A stretch of DNA of 34,243 nt from Rubrivivax sp. (lineage in GTDB: Bacteria > Pseudomonadota > Gammaproteobacteria > Burkholderiales > Burkholderiaceae_C). Numbering within the stretch: position 1 is the stretch's first letter; every line of letters begins with the position of its first letter. Positions 23,718 to 31,358 of the stretch are shown here, piece after piece. Location of the stretch: NCBI GenBank assembly GCA_022842825.1, contig JALHOU010000023.1, positions 1 through 34,243 of the forward strand, read 5' to 3'. The notes under the pieces were generated by a model. That model did no database searches and was not told where the DNA came from. It saw only the letters and a list, made by a program, of their open reading frames with translations. The position numbers and the translations under genes are program-made.

Positions 23718-24593
23718 ATGACGACGACGACCTTGCCGAACCGAGCCGACTTCCGCTTCCTCGACCGCCTGCGCGTGCGCTGGGCCGAGGTGGACATGCA
23801 GAAGATCGTCTTCAACGGCCACTACCTGATGTACTTCGACACCGCCATCGCGGGCTACTGGCGCGCCCTGGCGCTGCCTTATCACGAGACGATGGAGGCG
23901 CTCGCCGGCGACCTGTTCGTGCGCAAGGCCACCGTTGAGTACGAGGGCTCGGCACGCTACGACGACATGTGCGAGCTGGGCGTGCGCTGCGGGCGCATCG
24001 GCAAATCGTCGATGACCTTCAGCCTGGCGCTGTTTCGCGGTGACACGCGGCTCATCACCGGCGAGCTGGTCTATGTCTTCGCCGACCCGGCCACGCAAAC
24101 GAGCCGTCCCGTGCCGGCGCGGCTGCGCGAGGTGCTCGAGGGCTTCGAGGCCGGGCAGCCCATGCTCGAGTGCCGTACCGGCACCTGGGCCCAGCTGGGC
24201 ACGGACGCCGGCCCGCTGCGGCAGGCGGTGTTCGAGGCCGAGCAGGGCGTGCCGATGGCGATGGGCGGCGACGCGGCCGACGCAGCAGCGGTGCACGTCG
24301 TTGCCTATAACCGCTTCGGCCTGCCCATGGGCACGGGGCGTCTGCTGCAGGAGGCACCAGGTGTGGCGCGCATCGGCCGCGTGGCGGTGCATGCGGGGCT
24401 GCGCGGGTCGGGCGTGGGCGCTCAGGTCATGCGCACCCTGGCCGCCGCGGCGCGTGCACGCGGTGATCGCGAGGTCGTGCTGGCGGCGCAGACGAGTGCG
24501 CTGCGCTTCTACGAACGACTGGGCTACTCGCCGCGCGGCGCCGCCTTCGAGGAGGCCGCGCGAGAGCACCAGCAGATGGCACTCTTGCTGTAG
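23718..24593 (+). CDS. YbgC-like acyl-CoA thioesterase fused to a GNAT acetyltransferase
   Basis: A 291-residue two-domain protein. Residues 1 to about 140 form a hotdog thioesterase of the 4-hydroxybenzoyl-CoA/YbgC type, with Arg-Trp-Ala-Glu-Val-Asp26-Met-Gln-Lys-Ile-Val-Phe-Asn-Gly-His-Tyr holding the expected catalytic Asp. Residues from about 155 onward form a GNAT domain, with the acetyl-CoA loop Arg-Gly-Ser-Gly-Val-Gly-Ala-Gln and the C-terminal Leu-Arg-Phe-Tyr-Glu-Arg-Leu-Gly-Tyr. A Pro-rich linker (Ser-Arg-Pro-Val-Pro-Ala-Arg) precedes the junction. Both active regions appear intact. The fusion suggests that it both hydrolyses an acyl-CoA and acetylates something; substrates are unknown. 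Confidence 0.92.
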   Translation: MTTTTLPNRADFRFLDRLRVRWAEVDMQKIVFNGHYLMYFDTAIAGYWRALALPYHETMEALAGDLFVRKATVEYEGSARYDDMCELGVRCGRIGKSSMTFSLALFRGDTRLITGELVYVFADPATQTSRPVPARLREVLEGFEAGQPMLECRTGTWAQLGTDAGPLRQAVFEAEQGVPMAMGGDAADAAAVHVVAYNRFGLPMGTGRLLQEAPGVARIGRVAVHAGLRGSGVGAQVMRTLAAAARARGDREVVLAAQTSALRFYERLGYSPRGAAFEEAAREHQQMALLL

Positions 24594-24692
24594 CAAGAGG
24601 CGCCAGGGGTCCAGGGGTCTGCGGACGCTTTCGGTCGCGCTGGAGGGTCGGGCGCTGCGACAGCCACTCGGCCCCGGGCTCCCTGCGTGTGC

Positions 24693-24998
24693 TCAGGCGG
24701 GCGGGCAGCGCTCGAAGATCTCCACCTTGCGCGGTCCTTCGAGCCAACGCTGAAAACGCGCTGCGCCCTCGCTGACGATGCGGCGCTCGAGCACGGCGTC
24801 GAGGGCGCCACCGGCGTAGGTCTCCATCAACGTCGCCGTGGCCGGCGCGGTTGCGCCGGCCGCGTCGGCGCGGCGGTAGAGCGCAGCCTCGAGCCCCGGG
24901 AATTCGCGACGCAATTCGGCCTGCCACTCGGCGGCGTCGCGCGCGGCCGCGTGGGCCCGCGCAGCAGCGGCCTTCCAGTAGATGAACAGTTCGCGCAT
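24693..24998 (-). CDS. DUF4936-like small protein
   Basis: A 101-residue protein beginning Met-Arg-Glu-Leu-Phe-Ile-Tyr-Trp-Lys, with a helical Ala/Arg-rich middle, a Glu-Thr-Tyr-Ala-Gly motif and an Arg-Lys-Val-Glu-Ile-Phe-Glu end. It has the look of DUF4936 proteins found next to ygfZ in Burkholderiales, recognised from memory. Its function is unknown; the fold may be a small ferredoxin-like alpha/beta sandwich. It lies 47 bp downstream of the ygfZ stop on the same strand, so it is likely co-transcribed. The 99 bp to the convergent thioesterase gene show no clear terminator. Confidence 0.8.
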   Translation of the reverse strand: MRELFIYWKAAAARAHAAARDAAEWQAELRREFPGLEAALYRRADAAGATAPATATLMETYAGGALDAVLERRIVSEGAARFQRWLEGPRKVEIFERCPPA

Positions 24999-25045
24999 CG
25001 GGACGGGTGCGGTACGCGCGGGGCGGCGTCTTGCCCGCGATTCGC

Positions 25046-26014
25046 TCAGGCGGCGAGGCTCGGCATCTCGTAGGGCAGGGCGTCCAGCCGCAGCAGGGGG
25101 CCATCGGGGCGGCCGAGGTGGAGCAAGCCCCCTTCGGTGGCGGCGAGCTTGAGCTCGACGAGCCCCGCGTACGCCCCGGCGTAGGCACCGCCGAGCACCA
25201 CCATGCCCGCGGGTTGCCCGGGGTCGGCGTCGTGGAAGACCTCCTGCGCGGGCTGCAGCGGTTCACCCCCGGTGACGACGAAGGCGCGGCGCTTGAGCGT
25301 GCCGCGGTACTGGCTGCGCGCCACGACCTCCTGGCCCGGGTAGCAGCCCTTCTGGAAGTTCACGCCACCGACGAGTTCCAGGTTGACCATCTGCGGCACG
25401 AACTGCTCCACCGTGGCCGCCACGATGCGGGCCGTGCCGCTCCGGGCTTCCAGCCAGCACCACGCCGACGCGTCGAGCGCGGGCGCCGAAGCGGGCAGGG
25501 CGTCGCCGGCGAACAGCACGCGTGCGACCAGGTTCCCTTCGACCGCTGCGTCGGGCAGGCGCACCGCCTGGCCCGCGCCGGGGAGCGTGGCCACAGCCCA
25601 GGCCGGGCGTGGCGCGGCCGCACCCAGCGCCGCCTGGCCGGCCTCGCCGGCCAGGCCCCAGAGCGGCAGCTCGGCGCTGGCGTCGCTCAGCTTGCACTTG
25701 GCGCGCAGCACGTACATGGAGAGCCGCTTCAGCGTCGCCGGCAACAGGTCGGCACTGCAGGCGAGCAGGAAGTCGCCCGCCGCTTCCCGCCACACCACGA
25801 AGCTCGCCAGCAAGCGCCCCTTGGCCGAGCAGTAGCCCGCCAGGCGGGCCTCCGACGCGCCGAGCCGCTGCATGTCGTTGGTCAGCTGCCCTTGCAGGAA
25901 CGCGGCGGCGTCCTCGCCGCGCGCGCGGATGACGCCCCAGTCGTGGAGACGCAGTGCACCTTGCGGGGCCGAGACAGCGGGGCCGTGCGCGGCCGTGGAA
26001 GAGGGTTGCAGCAT
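25046..26014 (-). CDS. ygfZ: Folate-binding iron-sulfur maturation protein, YgfZ-like
   Basis: A 322-residue protein of the YgfZ/GcvT-like family. The signature Lys-Gly-Cys-Tyr-Pro-Gly-Gln-Glu lies at 222-229, followed by Val-Val-Ala-Arg-Ser-Gln-Tyr-Arg-Gly-Thr-Leu-Lys-Arg-Arg. Early on, Ala-Ala-Ala-Phe-Leu-Gln-Gly-Gln-Leu-Thr-Asn-Asp and Ser-Ala-Lys-Gly-Arg match the folate-binding fold. It supports repair or assembly of certain Fe-S enzymes using tetrahydrofolate. The start at 26014 is preferred; in-frame ATGs at 26029 and 26047 are possible, the last overlapping mltG. It is divergent from mltG with only 23 bp between starts, so their promoters must overlap or lie inside the genes. Confidence 0.93.
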   Translation of the reverse strand: MLQPSSTAAHGPAVSAPQGALRLHDWGVIRARGEDAAAFLQGQLTNDMQRLGASEARLAGYCSAKGRLLASFVVWREAAGDFLLACSADLLPATLKRLSMYVLRAKCKLSDASAELPLWGLAGEAGQAALGAAAPRPAWAVATLPGAGQAVRLPDAAVEGNLVARVLFAGDALPASAPALDASAWCWLEARSGTARIVAATVEQFVPQMVNLELVGGVNFQKGCYPGQEVVARSQYRGTLKRRAFVVTGGEPLQPAQEVFHDADPGQPAGMVVLGGAYAGAYAGLVELKLAATEGGLLHLGRPDGPLLRLDALPYEMPSLAA

Positions 26015-26037
26015 GCCGACGATTATCATTTCCGCCC

Positions 26038-27066
26038 ATGTCAGCAAGGTCCCAGGGGTCTCGCCGGTGGCTGGCCCTGCTCGGGGCCTTGGTCGCCCTC
26101 GCGCTGCTCGGCGCCGCCGTCGCGGCGTGGTGGGCGTGGCGCTGGGTCGACGAGCCGCTGCGGCTCTCGGTGGCGCGGGCCGAGGTCACCGTCGAGGCGG
26201 GCGCCTCGGCGCGCACGGTGGCGCGGGCCTGGGTGGACGCCGGCGTGCAGACGCATCCGCAGTGGCTGCACGAATGGTTCCGCTGGTCCGGTCAGGCGCG
26301 CGGCATCCGCGCCGGCACCTATGAGCTGACGCAGGCCGTCACGCCGCGCCGGCTGTTGACGATGATGGTCAATGGCGAGGTCGTGCTGGAGCGCGTGCGC
26401 TTCATCGAAGGCTGGACCTTCAGGCAACTGCGCGCCGAACTGGCCCGCGCGCCGCACCTGCGGCCCGAGACGCGCACGATGAGCGACGCGCAGGTGATGG
26501 CGGCGATTGGCGCGCCGGGGCAGCATCCCGAAGGGCGTTTCTTCCCGGACACCTACACCTACGGACGCGGCGTGCCCGATGTCGTCGTGCTCAAGCGCGC
26601 CTACGCGGCGCTGCACGAGCGGCTGGCCGCCGTCTGGGCGGAACGGACCGCCGACTCGCCGTTGAAGAGCGTCGACGAGGCGCTGATCCTCGCCTCCATC
26701 ATCGAGAAGGAAACCGGGATCGAGGCCGACCGGCCGCTCGTCGGCGGCGTGTTCGTCAACCGCCTGCGCCAGGGCATGCTGCTGCAGACCGACCCGACCG
26801 TCATCTACGGCCTCGGCGAAACGTTCGACGGCAACCTGCGCAAGCGCGACTTGCTGGCCGACACGCCCTACAACACCTACACCCGCGCCGGCCTGCCGCC
26901 CACGCCGATCGCCCTGCCGGGCCTCGCATCGCTGCGCGCCGCCGTGCGGCCACAGGCCACGCGTGCGCTCTACTTCGTCGCCCGCGGCGACGGCAGCAGC
27001 GTCTTCAGCGAGACGCTGGCCGACCACAACCGCGCGGTCAACCGCTACCAGCGAGGTGGTCGTTGA
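26038..27066 (+). CDS. mltG: Endolytic peptidoglycan transglycosylase MltG
   Basis: A 342-residue inner-membrane enzyme. Residues 11-35 form one N-terminal membrane helix; a LysM-like part follows (Ser-Ala-Arg-Thr-Val-Ala-Arg and Gly-Thr-Tyr-Glu-Leu). The catalytic YceG domain contains Ala-Ser-Ile-Ile-Glu223-Lys-Glu-Thr, with Glu223 as the expected catalytic acid, then Val-Phe-Val-Asn-Arg-Leu and Gln-Thr-Asp-Pro-Thr-Val-Ile-Tyr-Gly. It cuts nascent glycan strands and sets their length. Its stop is shared with the TTG start of tmk (4-bp overlap), a common pairing in proteobacteria. Confidence 0.96.
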   Translation: MSARSQGSRRWLALLGALVALALLGAAVAAWWAWRWVDEPLRLSVARAEVTVEAGASARTVARAWVDAGVQTHPQWLHEWFRWSGQARGIRAGTYELTQAVTPRRLLTMMVNGEVVLERVRFIEGWTFRQLRAELARAPHLRPETRTMSDAQVMAAIGAPGQHPEGRFFPDTYTYGRGVPDVVVLKRAYAALHERLAAVWAERTADSPLKSVDEALILASIIEKETGIEADRPLVGGVFVNRLRQGMLLQTDPTVIYGLGETFDGNLRKRDLLADTPYNTYTRAGLPPTPIALPGLASLRAAVRPQATRALYFVARGDGSSVFSETLADHNRAVNRYQRGGR

Positions 27067-27677
27067 GCGGGCGCTTCGTCACCTTCGAAGGCATTGACGG
27101 CGCGGGCAAGAGCTCGCACATCGAGGCGCTCGCGCAATGGGTGCGCGAGCGCGGGCACGAGGTCGTCGTGACGCGCGAGCCCGGCGGCACGCCGCTCGCC
27201 GAGCGGCTGCGCGAGATGGTGCTGGTCGAGCCGATGGACACGCTGACGGAGTTGCTGCTCGTGTTCGCGGCCCGGCGCGACCACCTCGCGGGGCAGATCC
27301 TGCCGGCGCTGGCGCGCGGGGCGACCGTGCTCTGCGACCGCTTCACCGATGCCAGCTTCGCCTACCAGGGGGCCGGGCGCGGCCTGGAAGCGGCGCGCAT
27401 CGGTGCGCTGGAGCAGTGGGTCCAGGAAGGTCGGCAGCCCGACCTGACGATCTGGTTCGACCTCCCGGCCGCCGTGGCCGCGCAGCGGCGGGCGGCGGCG
27501 CGCCAGCCCGACCGTTTCGAGCAGCAGGACGAGGCCTTCTTCGGCCGCGTGCGAAACGGCTATGCGGCGCGGGCGCGCGAGCATGCGGTGCGCTTCGTGC
27601 GCATCGACTCCGAGGGCTCTCCTGCGCAGGTGTGGCGGCAGGTGGTGGCGGCCGCCGAAACGCGGGGCTGGTGGTGA
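27063..27677 (+). CDS. tmk: Thymidylate kinase
   Basis: A 204-residue dTMP kinase. The P-loop is Gly-Ile-Asp-Gly-Ala-Gly-Lys-Ser-Ser at 10-18; [10 protein letters not shown] is the dTMP-binding motif and [12 protein letters not shown] the DR(Y/F) motif. The lid [11 protein letters not shown] holds the arginines of the E. coli-type enzyme. The start is TTG overlapping the mltG stop (TTGA); no ATG or GTG at the right place would keep the P-loop N-terminus. It makes dTDP for DNA synthesis and is coupled to holB downstream. Confidence 0.96.
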   Translation: MSGRFVTFEGIDGAGKSSHIEALAQWVRERGHEVVVTREPGGTPLAERLREMVLVEPMDTLTELLLVFAARRDHLAGQILPALARGATVLCDRFTDASFAYQGAGRGLEAARIGALEQWVQEGRQPDLTIWFDLPAAVAAQRRAAARQPDRFEQQDEAFFGRVRNGYAARAREHAVRFVRIDSEGSPAQVWRQVVAAAETRGWW

Positions 27678-27693
27678 ACGGGGTGAGCAACGC

Positions 27694-28716
27694 ATGCTGA
27701 TCGACGCCGAAGGCACGCTGCCACTGCCCTGGATCGAGGCGCCGCTGCTGCAGGCGCTGGCTGCCGAACGTTGCCATGCCTTGCTGCTCTGCGCGGCGCC
27801 CGGCGCCGGCGCATTGCCGCTCGCGCTGTCATTGGCGCAGTCGCGCCTGTGCGAGTCGCCGCGCGCGGGCGGCCTCGCGTGTGGCCGCTGCGGCAGCTGC
27901 CGCCTCGTGCACGCGCAGGGCCATCCCGACCTGTTCGTGCTGCTGCCCGAGGTGGAGCGGCGCGAAACGGGTTGGCTCGTCGGCGACGATCGACCCGAAG
28001 GTGACGAGGCCAAGCGCAAGCCGAGCCGCCAGATCCGCATCGACGACGTGCGCGGGCTGCTTGACTGGGTGACGAAGACGAGCTCGCGCGGGCGCGGCAA
28101 GATGGTCGTGCTGCACCCGGCCGAGGCGCTGAACCAGCACGCCGCCAGCGCCCTGCTCAAGACGGTGGAAGAGCCCCCGGCGGGCACGCGCCTGGTACTG
28201 ACCTGCAGCGATGCGATGCACGTGATGCCCACCGTGCGCAGCCGCTGCCAGCAACTGGCGATGCCTTCACCCGACCGCGCGTTGGCCGTGTCCTGGCTTG
28301 CCGGGCAGGGCGTCGTCCAACCGGAGGTGCTGCTGGCGGCGTGCGATGGCCGCCCGCTCGAGGTGCTGGCCTGGCAGCAAAGTGGCTTCGACGCCGAGCG
28401 CTGGGCGGCCTTGCCGAAGCAGCTTTGCGCCGGGCGCGCCGGCTTGCTGGCCAGGGCCAGCGTGCCTCAGGCGGTGGAGTTGCTGCTCAAGGTCTGCCAC
28501 GACGCGATGGCGATTGCGGTGCGCGGCCCCGGCCGCTACTTCGCGCCGGCAAGCCTGCCGGCGGCGCTGTCGCTGCCCGCCCTTTGCCGCTGGCAGCGCG
28601 AGCTGCAGCGCTTGGCCGAGGCAGCCGAACACCCGTGGCACGAGGCGCTGGCGATCGATGCGCTGGTCAGCGGTGCCCAGCGCGCACTGGCGACCCCGCC
28701 TGCCGCGGGCGGCTGA
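27694..28716 (+). CDS. holB: DNA polymerase III subunit delta-prime
   Basis: A 340-residue clamp-loader subunit. The P-loop region is degenerate (Ala-Ala-Pro-Gly-Ala-Gly-Ala-Leu-Pro, no Lys-Thr), as expected for delta-prime, which does not hydrolyse ATP. A four-cysteine zinc module is at Cys53, Cys63, Cys66 and Cys69. Arg-Gly-Lys-Met-Val-Val-Leu-His-Pro-Ala-Glu-Ala-Leu-Asn, Ala-Ala-Ser-Ala-Leu-Leu-Lys-Thr-Val-Glu-Glu-Pro-Pro and Val-Arg-Ser-Arg-Cys-Gln are diagnostic. The ATG at 27694 lies 16 bp after tmk. A long upstream in-frame reading is a shadow of tmk. Confidence 0.95.
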   Translation: MLIDAEGTLPLPWIEAPLLQALAAERCHALLLCAAPGAGALPLALSLAQSRLCESPRAGGLACGRCGSCRLVHAQGHPDLFVLLPEVERRETGWLVGDDRPEGDEAKRKPSRQIRIDDVRGLLDWVTKTSSRGRGKMVVLHPAEALNQHAASALLKTVEEPPAGTRLVLTCSDAMHVMPTVRSRCQQLAMPSPDRALAVSWLAGQGVVQPEVLLAACDGRPLEVLAWQQSGFDAERWAALPKQLCAGRAGLLARASVPQAVELLLKVCHDAMAIAVRGPGRYFAPASLPAALSLPALCRWQRELQRLAEAAEHPWHEALAIDALVSGAQRALATPPAAGG

Positions 28717-28793
28717 CGGCGTCGCCGCGAGGGACGCCGAGTCGGGCCGAATTGGCGCCTGTGCCGGATGCCCCTTCGCTACACTGCAATCCC

Positions 28794-29192
28794 ATGAATG
28801 ACCGCTTGACGACCCGATCGGCCGGCTTGGCGCCGGCGGTGCCCAGTGCTGCCGCCCGCCCGAGCGTGATCCAACTGGTCTTTCGTGAGAAGGGAGCCCT
28901 TTACGCGGCCTACATCCCTTTGCTGTCCGATGGTGGGCTGTTTGTCCCGACGACCCGCGACTACCGCCTCGGGGAGGACATCTATCTGCTGCTCTCGCTG
29001 CCGGACGACCCGCAACGCTTCCCGGTGGCCGGCAAGGTGGCCTGGATCACACCGGCCAACGCCTCCGGCGGCCGCACACAGGGCGTAGGGGTGCGTTTCC
29101 CCAACGACGAGAAGACGCGGCAGCTCAAGGTGAAGATCGAGGAGATCCTCGGCACGACGCTGCAATCGGCCAAGCCGACGCAGACCATCTGA
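28794..29192 (+). CDS. pilZ: PilZ-domain protein, type IV pilus type
   Basis: A 132-residue protein with a disordered Ala/Pro-rich start and a PilZ domain from about residue 24: Leu-Ser-Asp-Gly-Gly-Leu-Phe-Val-Pro-Thr, a Leu-Leu-Leu-Ser-Leu-Pro strand, Gly-Lys-Val-Ala-Trp-Ile-Thr-Pro and Gly-Val-Gly-Val-Arg-Phe. Like Pseudomonas PilZ itself, it lacks the RxxxR c-di-GMP motif, so it probably does not bind the nucleotide but works in pilus assembly with PilB/FimX-type partners. Location between holB and tatD is the usual one. The ATG at 28794 is 77 bp after holB. A longer frame upstream is a shadow of holB. Confidence 0.92.
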   Translation: MNDRLTTRSAGLAPAVPSAAARPSVIQLVFREKGALYAAYIPLLSDGGLFVPTTRDYRLGEDIYLLLSLPDDPQRFPVAGKVAWITPANASGGRTQGVGVRFPNDEKTRQLKVKIEEILGTTLQSAKPTQTI

Positions 29193-29265
29193 GCCCCGCG
29201 CCATCCGGCGGCCATCCCATCGCCGGGCCTGCGCGCCGCAGCTGCGGAGTTCATGACCACGACCC

Positions 29266-30078
29266 ATGTTCGTCGACTCGCACTGCCATCTGAGCTTTCC
29301 GGACCTGCTGCCGCGCATCGACGAGATCCTCGATGCCATGGCCGCGGCGCGGGTCGAACGCGCGTTGTGCATCTGCACGACGCTCGAAGAGGCCGAGACC
29401 GTCCTTGCGCTGGCCGGGCGCGACGAGCGGCTCTTCGCCACCGTCGGCGTGCACCCCGACAACGAGGGCGTGCGCGAGCCGCGCGTCGAGGACCTGTTGG
29501 CGCTGGTCCGCCGCCCGCGCGTCGTCGGCATCGGCGAGACCGGGCTGGACTATTACCGGCTGAACGGCCGCACGGTCGCCGAGATGCAGTGGCAGCGCGA
29601 CCGCTTCAGCGTTCACATCGAGGCGGCGCGAGCGGCCGGCTTGCCCTTGGTGGTCCACACGCGCAGCGCCAGCGAGGACACCGTCAGGCTGCTGCGCGAG
29701 CAGGGGGGCGGTGGGGGCGAGCTACGGGGTGTCTTCCACTGCTTCACCGAAACGCAGGAGGTGGCCGATGCGGCCCTGGAGATGGGTTTCCACATCTCGT
29801 TCTCCGGCATCCTCAGCTTCCGCAACGCGCAGGCTCTGCGTGATGTGGCGCGCAACGTGCCGCTGGAGCGCTGCCTCATCGAGACGGACAGCCCTTACCT
29901 GGCGCCGGTACCGCACCGGGGCAAGCTGAACACACCGGCGTGGGTGCCGCATGTGGCCGAGGCGCTCGCACTGGCCAAGGGGCTCACGACCAAGGAAGTG
30001 GCCGCGGCGACGCGGCGCAATTTCGAGCGGCTCTTCGGCCTGCCTCCGGCGGCAGGCGAGAGAGGGGCTGCCTCGTGA
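29266..30078 (+). CDS. tatD: TatD-family metal-dependent DNase/hydrolase
   Basis: A 270-residue TIM-barrel hydrolase. Metal ligands: Asp-Ser-His-Cys-His at the start, Gly-Ile-Gly-Glu-Thr-Gly-Leu-Asp-Tyr-Tyr (Glu), Val-Val-His-Thr-Arg (His), Phe-His-Cys-Phe (His) and Glu-Thr-Asp-Ser-Pro-Tyr-Leu (Asp). It is the YcfH-type member normally encoded beside holB/pilZ and probably has 3'-5' exonuclease or quality-control activity. The stop is overlapped by the GTG start of the ankyrin gene. Confidence 0.95.
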   Translation: MFVDSHCHLSFPDLLPRIDEILDAMAAARVERALCICTTLEEAETVLALAGRDERLFATVGVHPDNEGVREPRVEDLLALVRRPRVVGIGETGLDYYRLNGRTVAEMQWQRDRFSVHIEAARAAGLPLVVHTRSASEDTVRLLREQGGGGGELRGVFHCFTETQEVADAALEMGFHISFSGILSFRNAQALRDVARNVPLERCLIETDSPYLAPVPHRGKLNTPAWVPHVAEALALAKGLTTKEVAAATRRNFERLFGLPPAAGERGAAS

Positions 30079-30740
30079 GAGGCCCTGCGTCGCGTCGGGC
30101 CTGGCTCCAGGCTGCCGCCCGCTCGGCCGTCGCACCCCTGTCGCTACTGGCAATCGGCCCGACGCGCGGCGGTCCGCGCGAAGACTTCTTCAAGGCCATC
30201 GAGCTGGACAACGTGCGCCTGCTCCGGCCGCTGCTCGAGGGTGGCGTGGATCCGAACACCACCGACGACCGCGGCAACACCGGGCTGCTCGTGGCGGTGC
30301 GGGACGGCTGCTTCGAGGTCGCGGCGCTGCTGCTTTCGACCAGCGGCGTGGTGATCGACCAGCCCAACGCGGCGGGCGAGACCGCCTTGATGATGGCCGC
30401 GCTGCGCGGGCACGGCGACTGGGTCGTGCGTCTGGTGCAGCGGGGCGCGGCCATCCAACGCAGCGGCTGGACGCCGTTGCACTATGCCGCCAGCGGCCCC
30501 GAGCCGAAGGTTCTCGCGCTGCTGTTGGAGCGCGGCGCGGCGGTGGACGCAACGTCCACCAACGGCACCACGCCGCTCATGATGGCGGCCGGCTATGGCG
30601 CCATGGACGGCGCAGACCTCCTGCTGGCGCGGGGCGCCGACCCGCGCAGGCGCAACGATCGCGGCCTCGCTGCAGTGGACTTCGCCCGCCGCGCCGGGCG
30701 CGACGCGCTGGCCCGCCGCCTCGAGGCCGCCGTGCGTTGA
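30075..30740 (+). CDS. Exported ankyrin-repeat protein
   Basis: A 221-residue protein. The first 30 residues (Arg-Arg-Ala-Trp-Leu-Gln, then a hydrophobic stretch Val-Ala-Pro-Leu-Ser-Leu-Leu-Ala) look like a signal peptide or anchor. Five or so ankyrin repeats follow, seen in Asn-Thr-Gly-Leu-Leu-Val-Ala-Val-Arg, Gly-Glu-Thr-Ala-Leu-Met-Met-Ala-Ala, Gly-Trp-Thr-Pro-Leu-His-Tyr-Ala-Ala and Gly-Thr-Thr-Pro-Leu-Met-Met-Ala-Ala. The GTG start overlaps the tatD stop by 4 bp (GTGA), so the two are coupled. Ankyrin proteins are protein-binding scaffolds; the partner is unknown. Export is a prediction by eye. Confidence 0.88.
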   Translation: MRGPASRRAWLQAAARSAVAPLSLLAIGPTRGGPREDFFKAIELDNVRLLRPLLEGGVDPNTTDDRGNTGLLVAVRDGCFEVAALLLSTSGVVIDQPNAAGETALMMAALRGHGDWVVRLVQRGAAIQRSGWTPLHYAASGPEPKVLALLLERGAAVDATSTNGTTPLMMAAGYGAMDGADLLLARGADPRRRNDRGLAAVDFARRAGRDALARRLEAAVR

Positions 30741-30876
30741 TCACGAGCCGGTCCTTGCGGATCGTGTTGGATGTCATCTGGCCGGTGTTTTCCCTGTATT
30801 TGCGGTGTACGACGCGGAAGGCGCCGCGTAGAGTCGATTCGCACTGAGTGGTCGATTCACTTCCTGGAGCTTCGAG

Positions 30877-31092
30877 ATGGCGCATTCAACGACCGAACAC
30901 AACCCGTTCATGCTGCTGGTGCATCCCGAGGCGGTGTTCGCCGCGATGGAGAAGTCCGAACGGTTGGGCAGCCTCAACAGGCATCTCTGCCGGCCGCTGG
31001 ACCGCGTGGTCGGGCCCCAGGCCGCCCCGGCTGCGAACGGCGAAGATGATCCGGACGACGATCTGACCGACGTGATCACACAGCCGCAATGA
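30877..31092 (+). CDS. Small conserved-looking protein with acidic tail
   Basis: A 71-residue protein. The first 45 residues form a compact part (Asn-Pro-Phe-Met-Leu-Leu-Val-His-Pro-Glu-Ala-Val-Phe-Ala-Ala-Met-Glu, then Ser-Glu-Arg-Leu-Gly-Ser-Leu and Arg-Pro-Leu-Asp-Arg). The tail is acidic (Glu-Asp-Asp-Pro-Asp-Asp-Asp). The phrase 'His-Pro-Glu-Ala-Val' followed by 'Arg-Leu ... Arg-Pro-Leu-Asp' recurs, from memory, in small hypothetical proteins of Burkholderiales. GGAG lies 7 nt before the ATG. It has its own 136-bp upstream gap with the direct repeat GTCGATTC (30833-30840 and 30851-30858). Its function is unknown. Confidence 0.75.
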   Translation: MAHSTTEHNPFMLLVHPEAVFAAMEKSERLGSLNRHLCRPLDRVVGPQAAPAANGEDDPDDDLTDVITQPQ

Positions 31093-31358
31093 AACGGCGC
31101 CCGACTGGAACGTCTCGGCTTGAAAAGTTCGGCGCGACAGTGAGATATCGAACTTTATTGAAGTGAATTCCGCAGGTCGTCGGATTTGCCATGGGGCCCT
31201 GAGCGGCCTCTGTTGAGTTCCTGATATATGTGTACAATGTATATTATGTAAACTTATAGTCCGGTCTGGAAGATCCGACGGCCGCCGGTCGCGGCACGGC
31301 TTGCGCGGCACTGGTTCCACCGCAACCGCCCAACCTTCCTGCCCGGCACCGGTCGCAA
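31093..31358. other. Non-coding gap with AT-rich island
   Basis: Between two converging genes. The bases from about 31200 to 31262 are strikingly AT-rich compared with everything around. On the minus strand TTTACA (31252-31247) and TATATC (31228-31223), 18 bp apart, form a reasonable sigma-70 promoter that would transcribe antisense to the small gene. On the plus strand TTGAGT (31213-31218) and TACAAT (31233-31238) are only 14 bp apart. No coding frame or strong terminator was seen. Confidence 0.35.
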
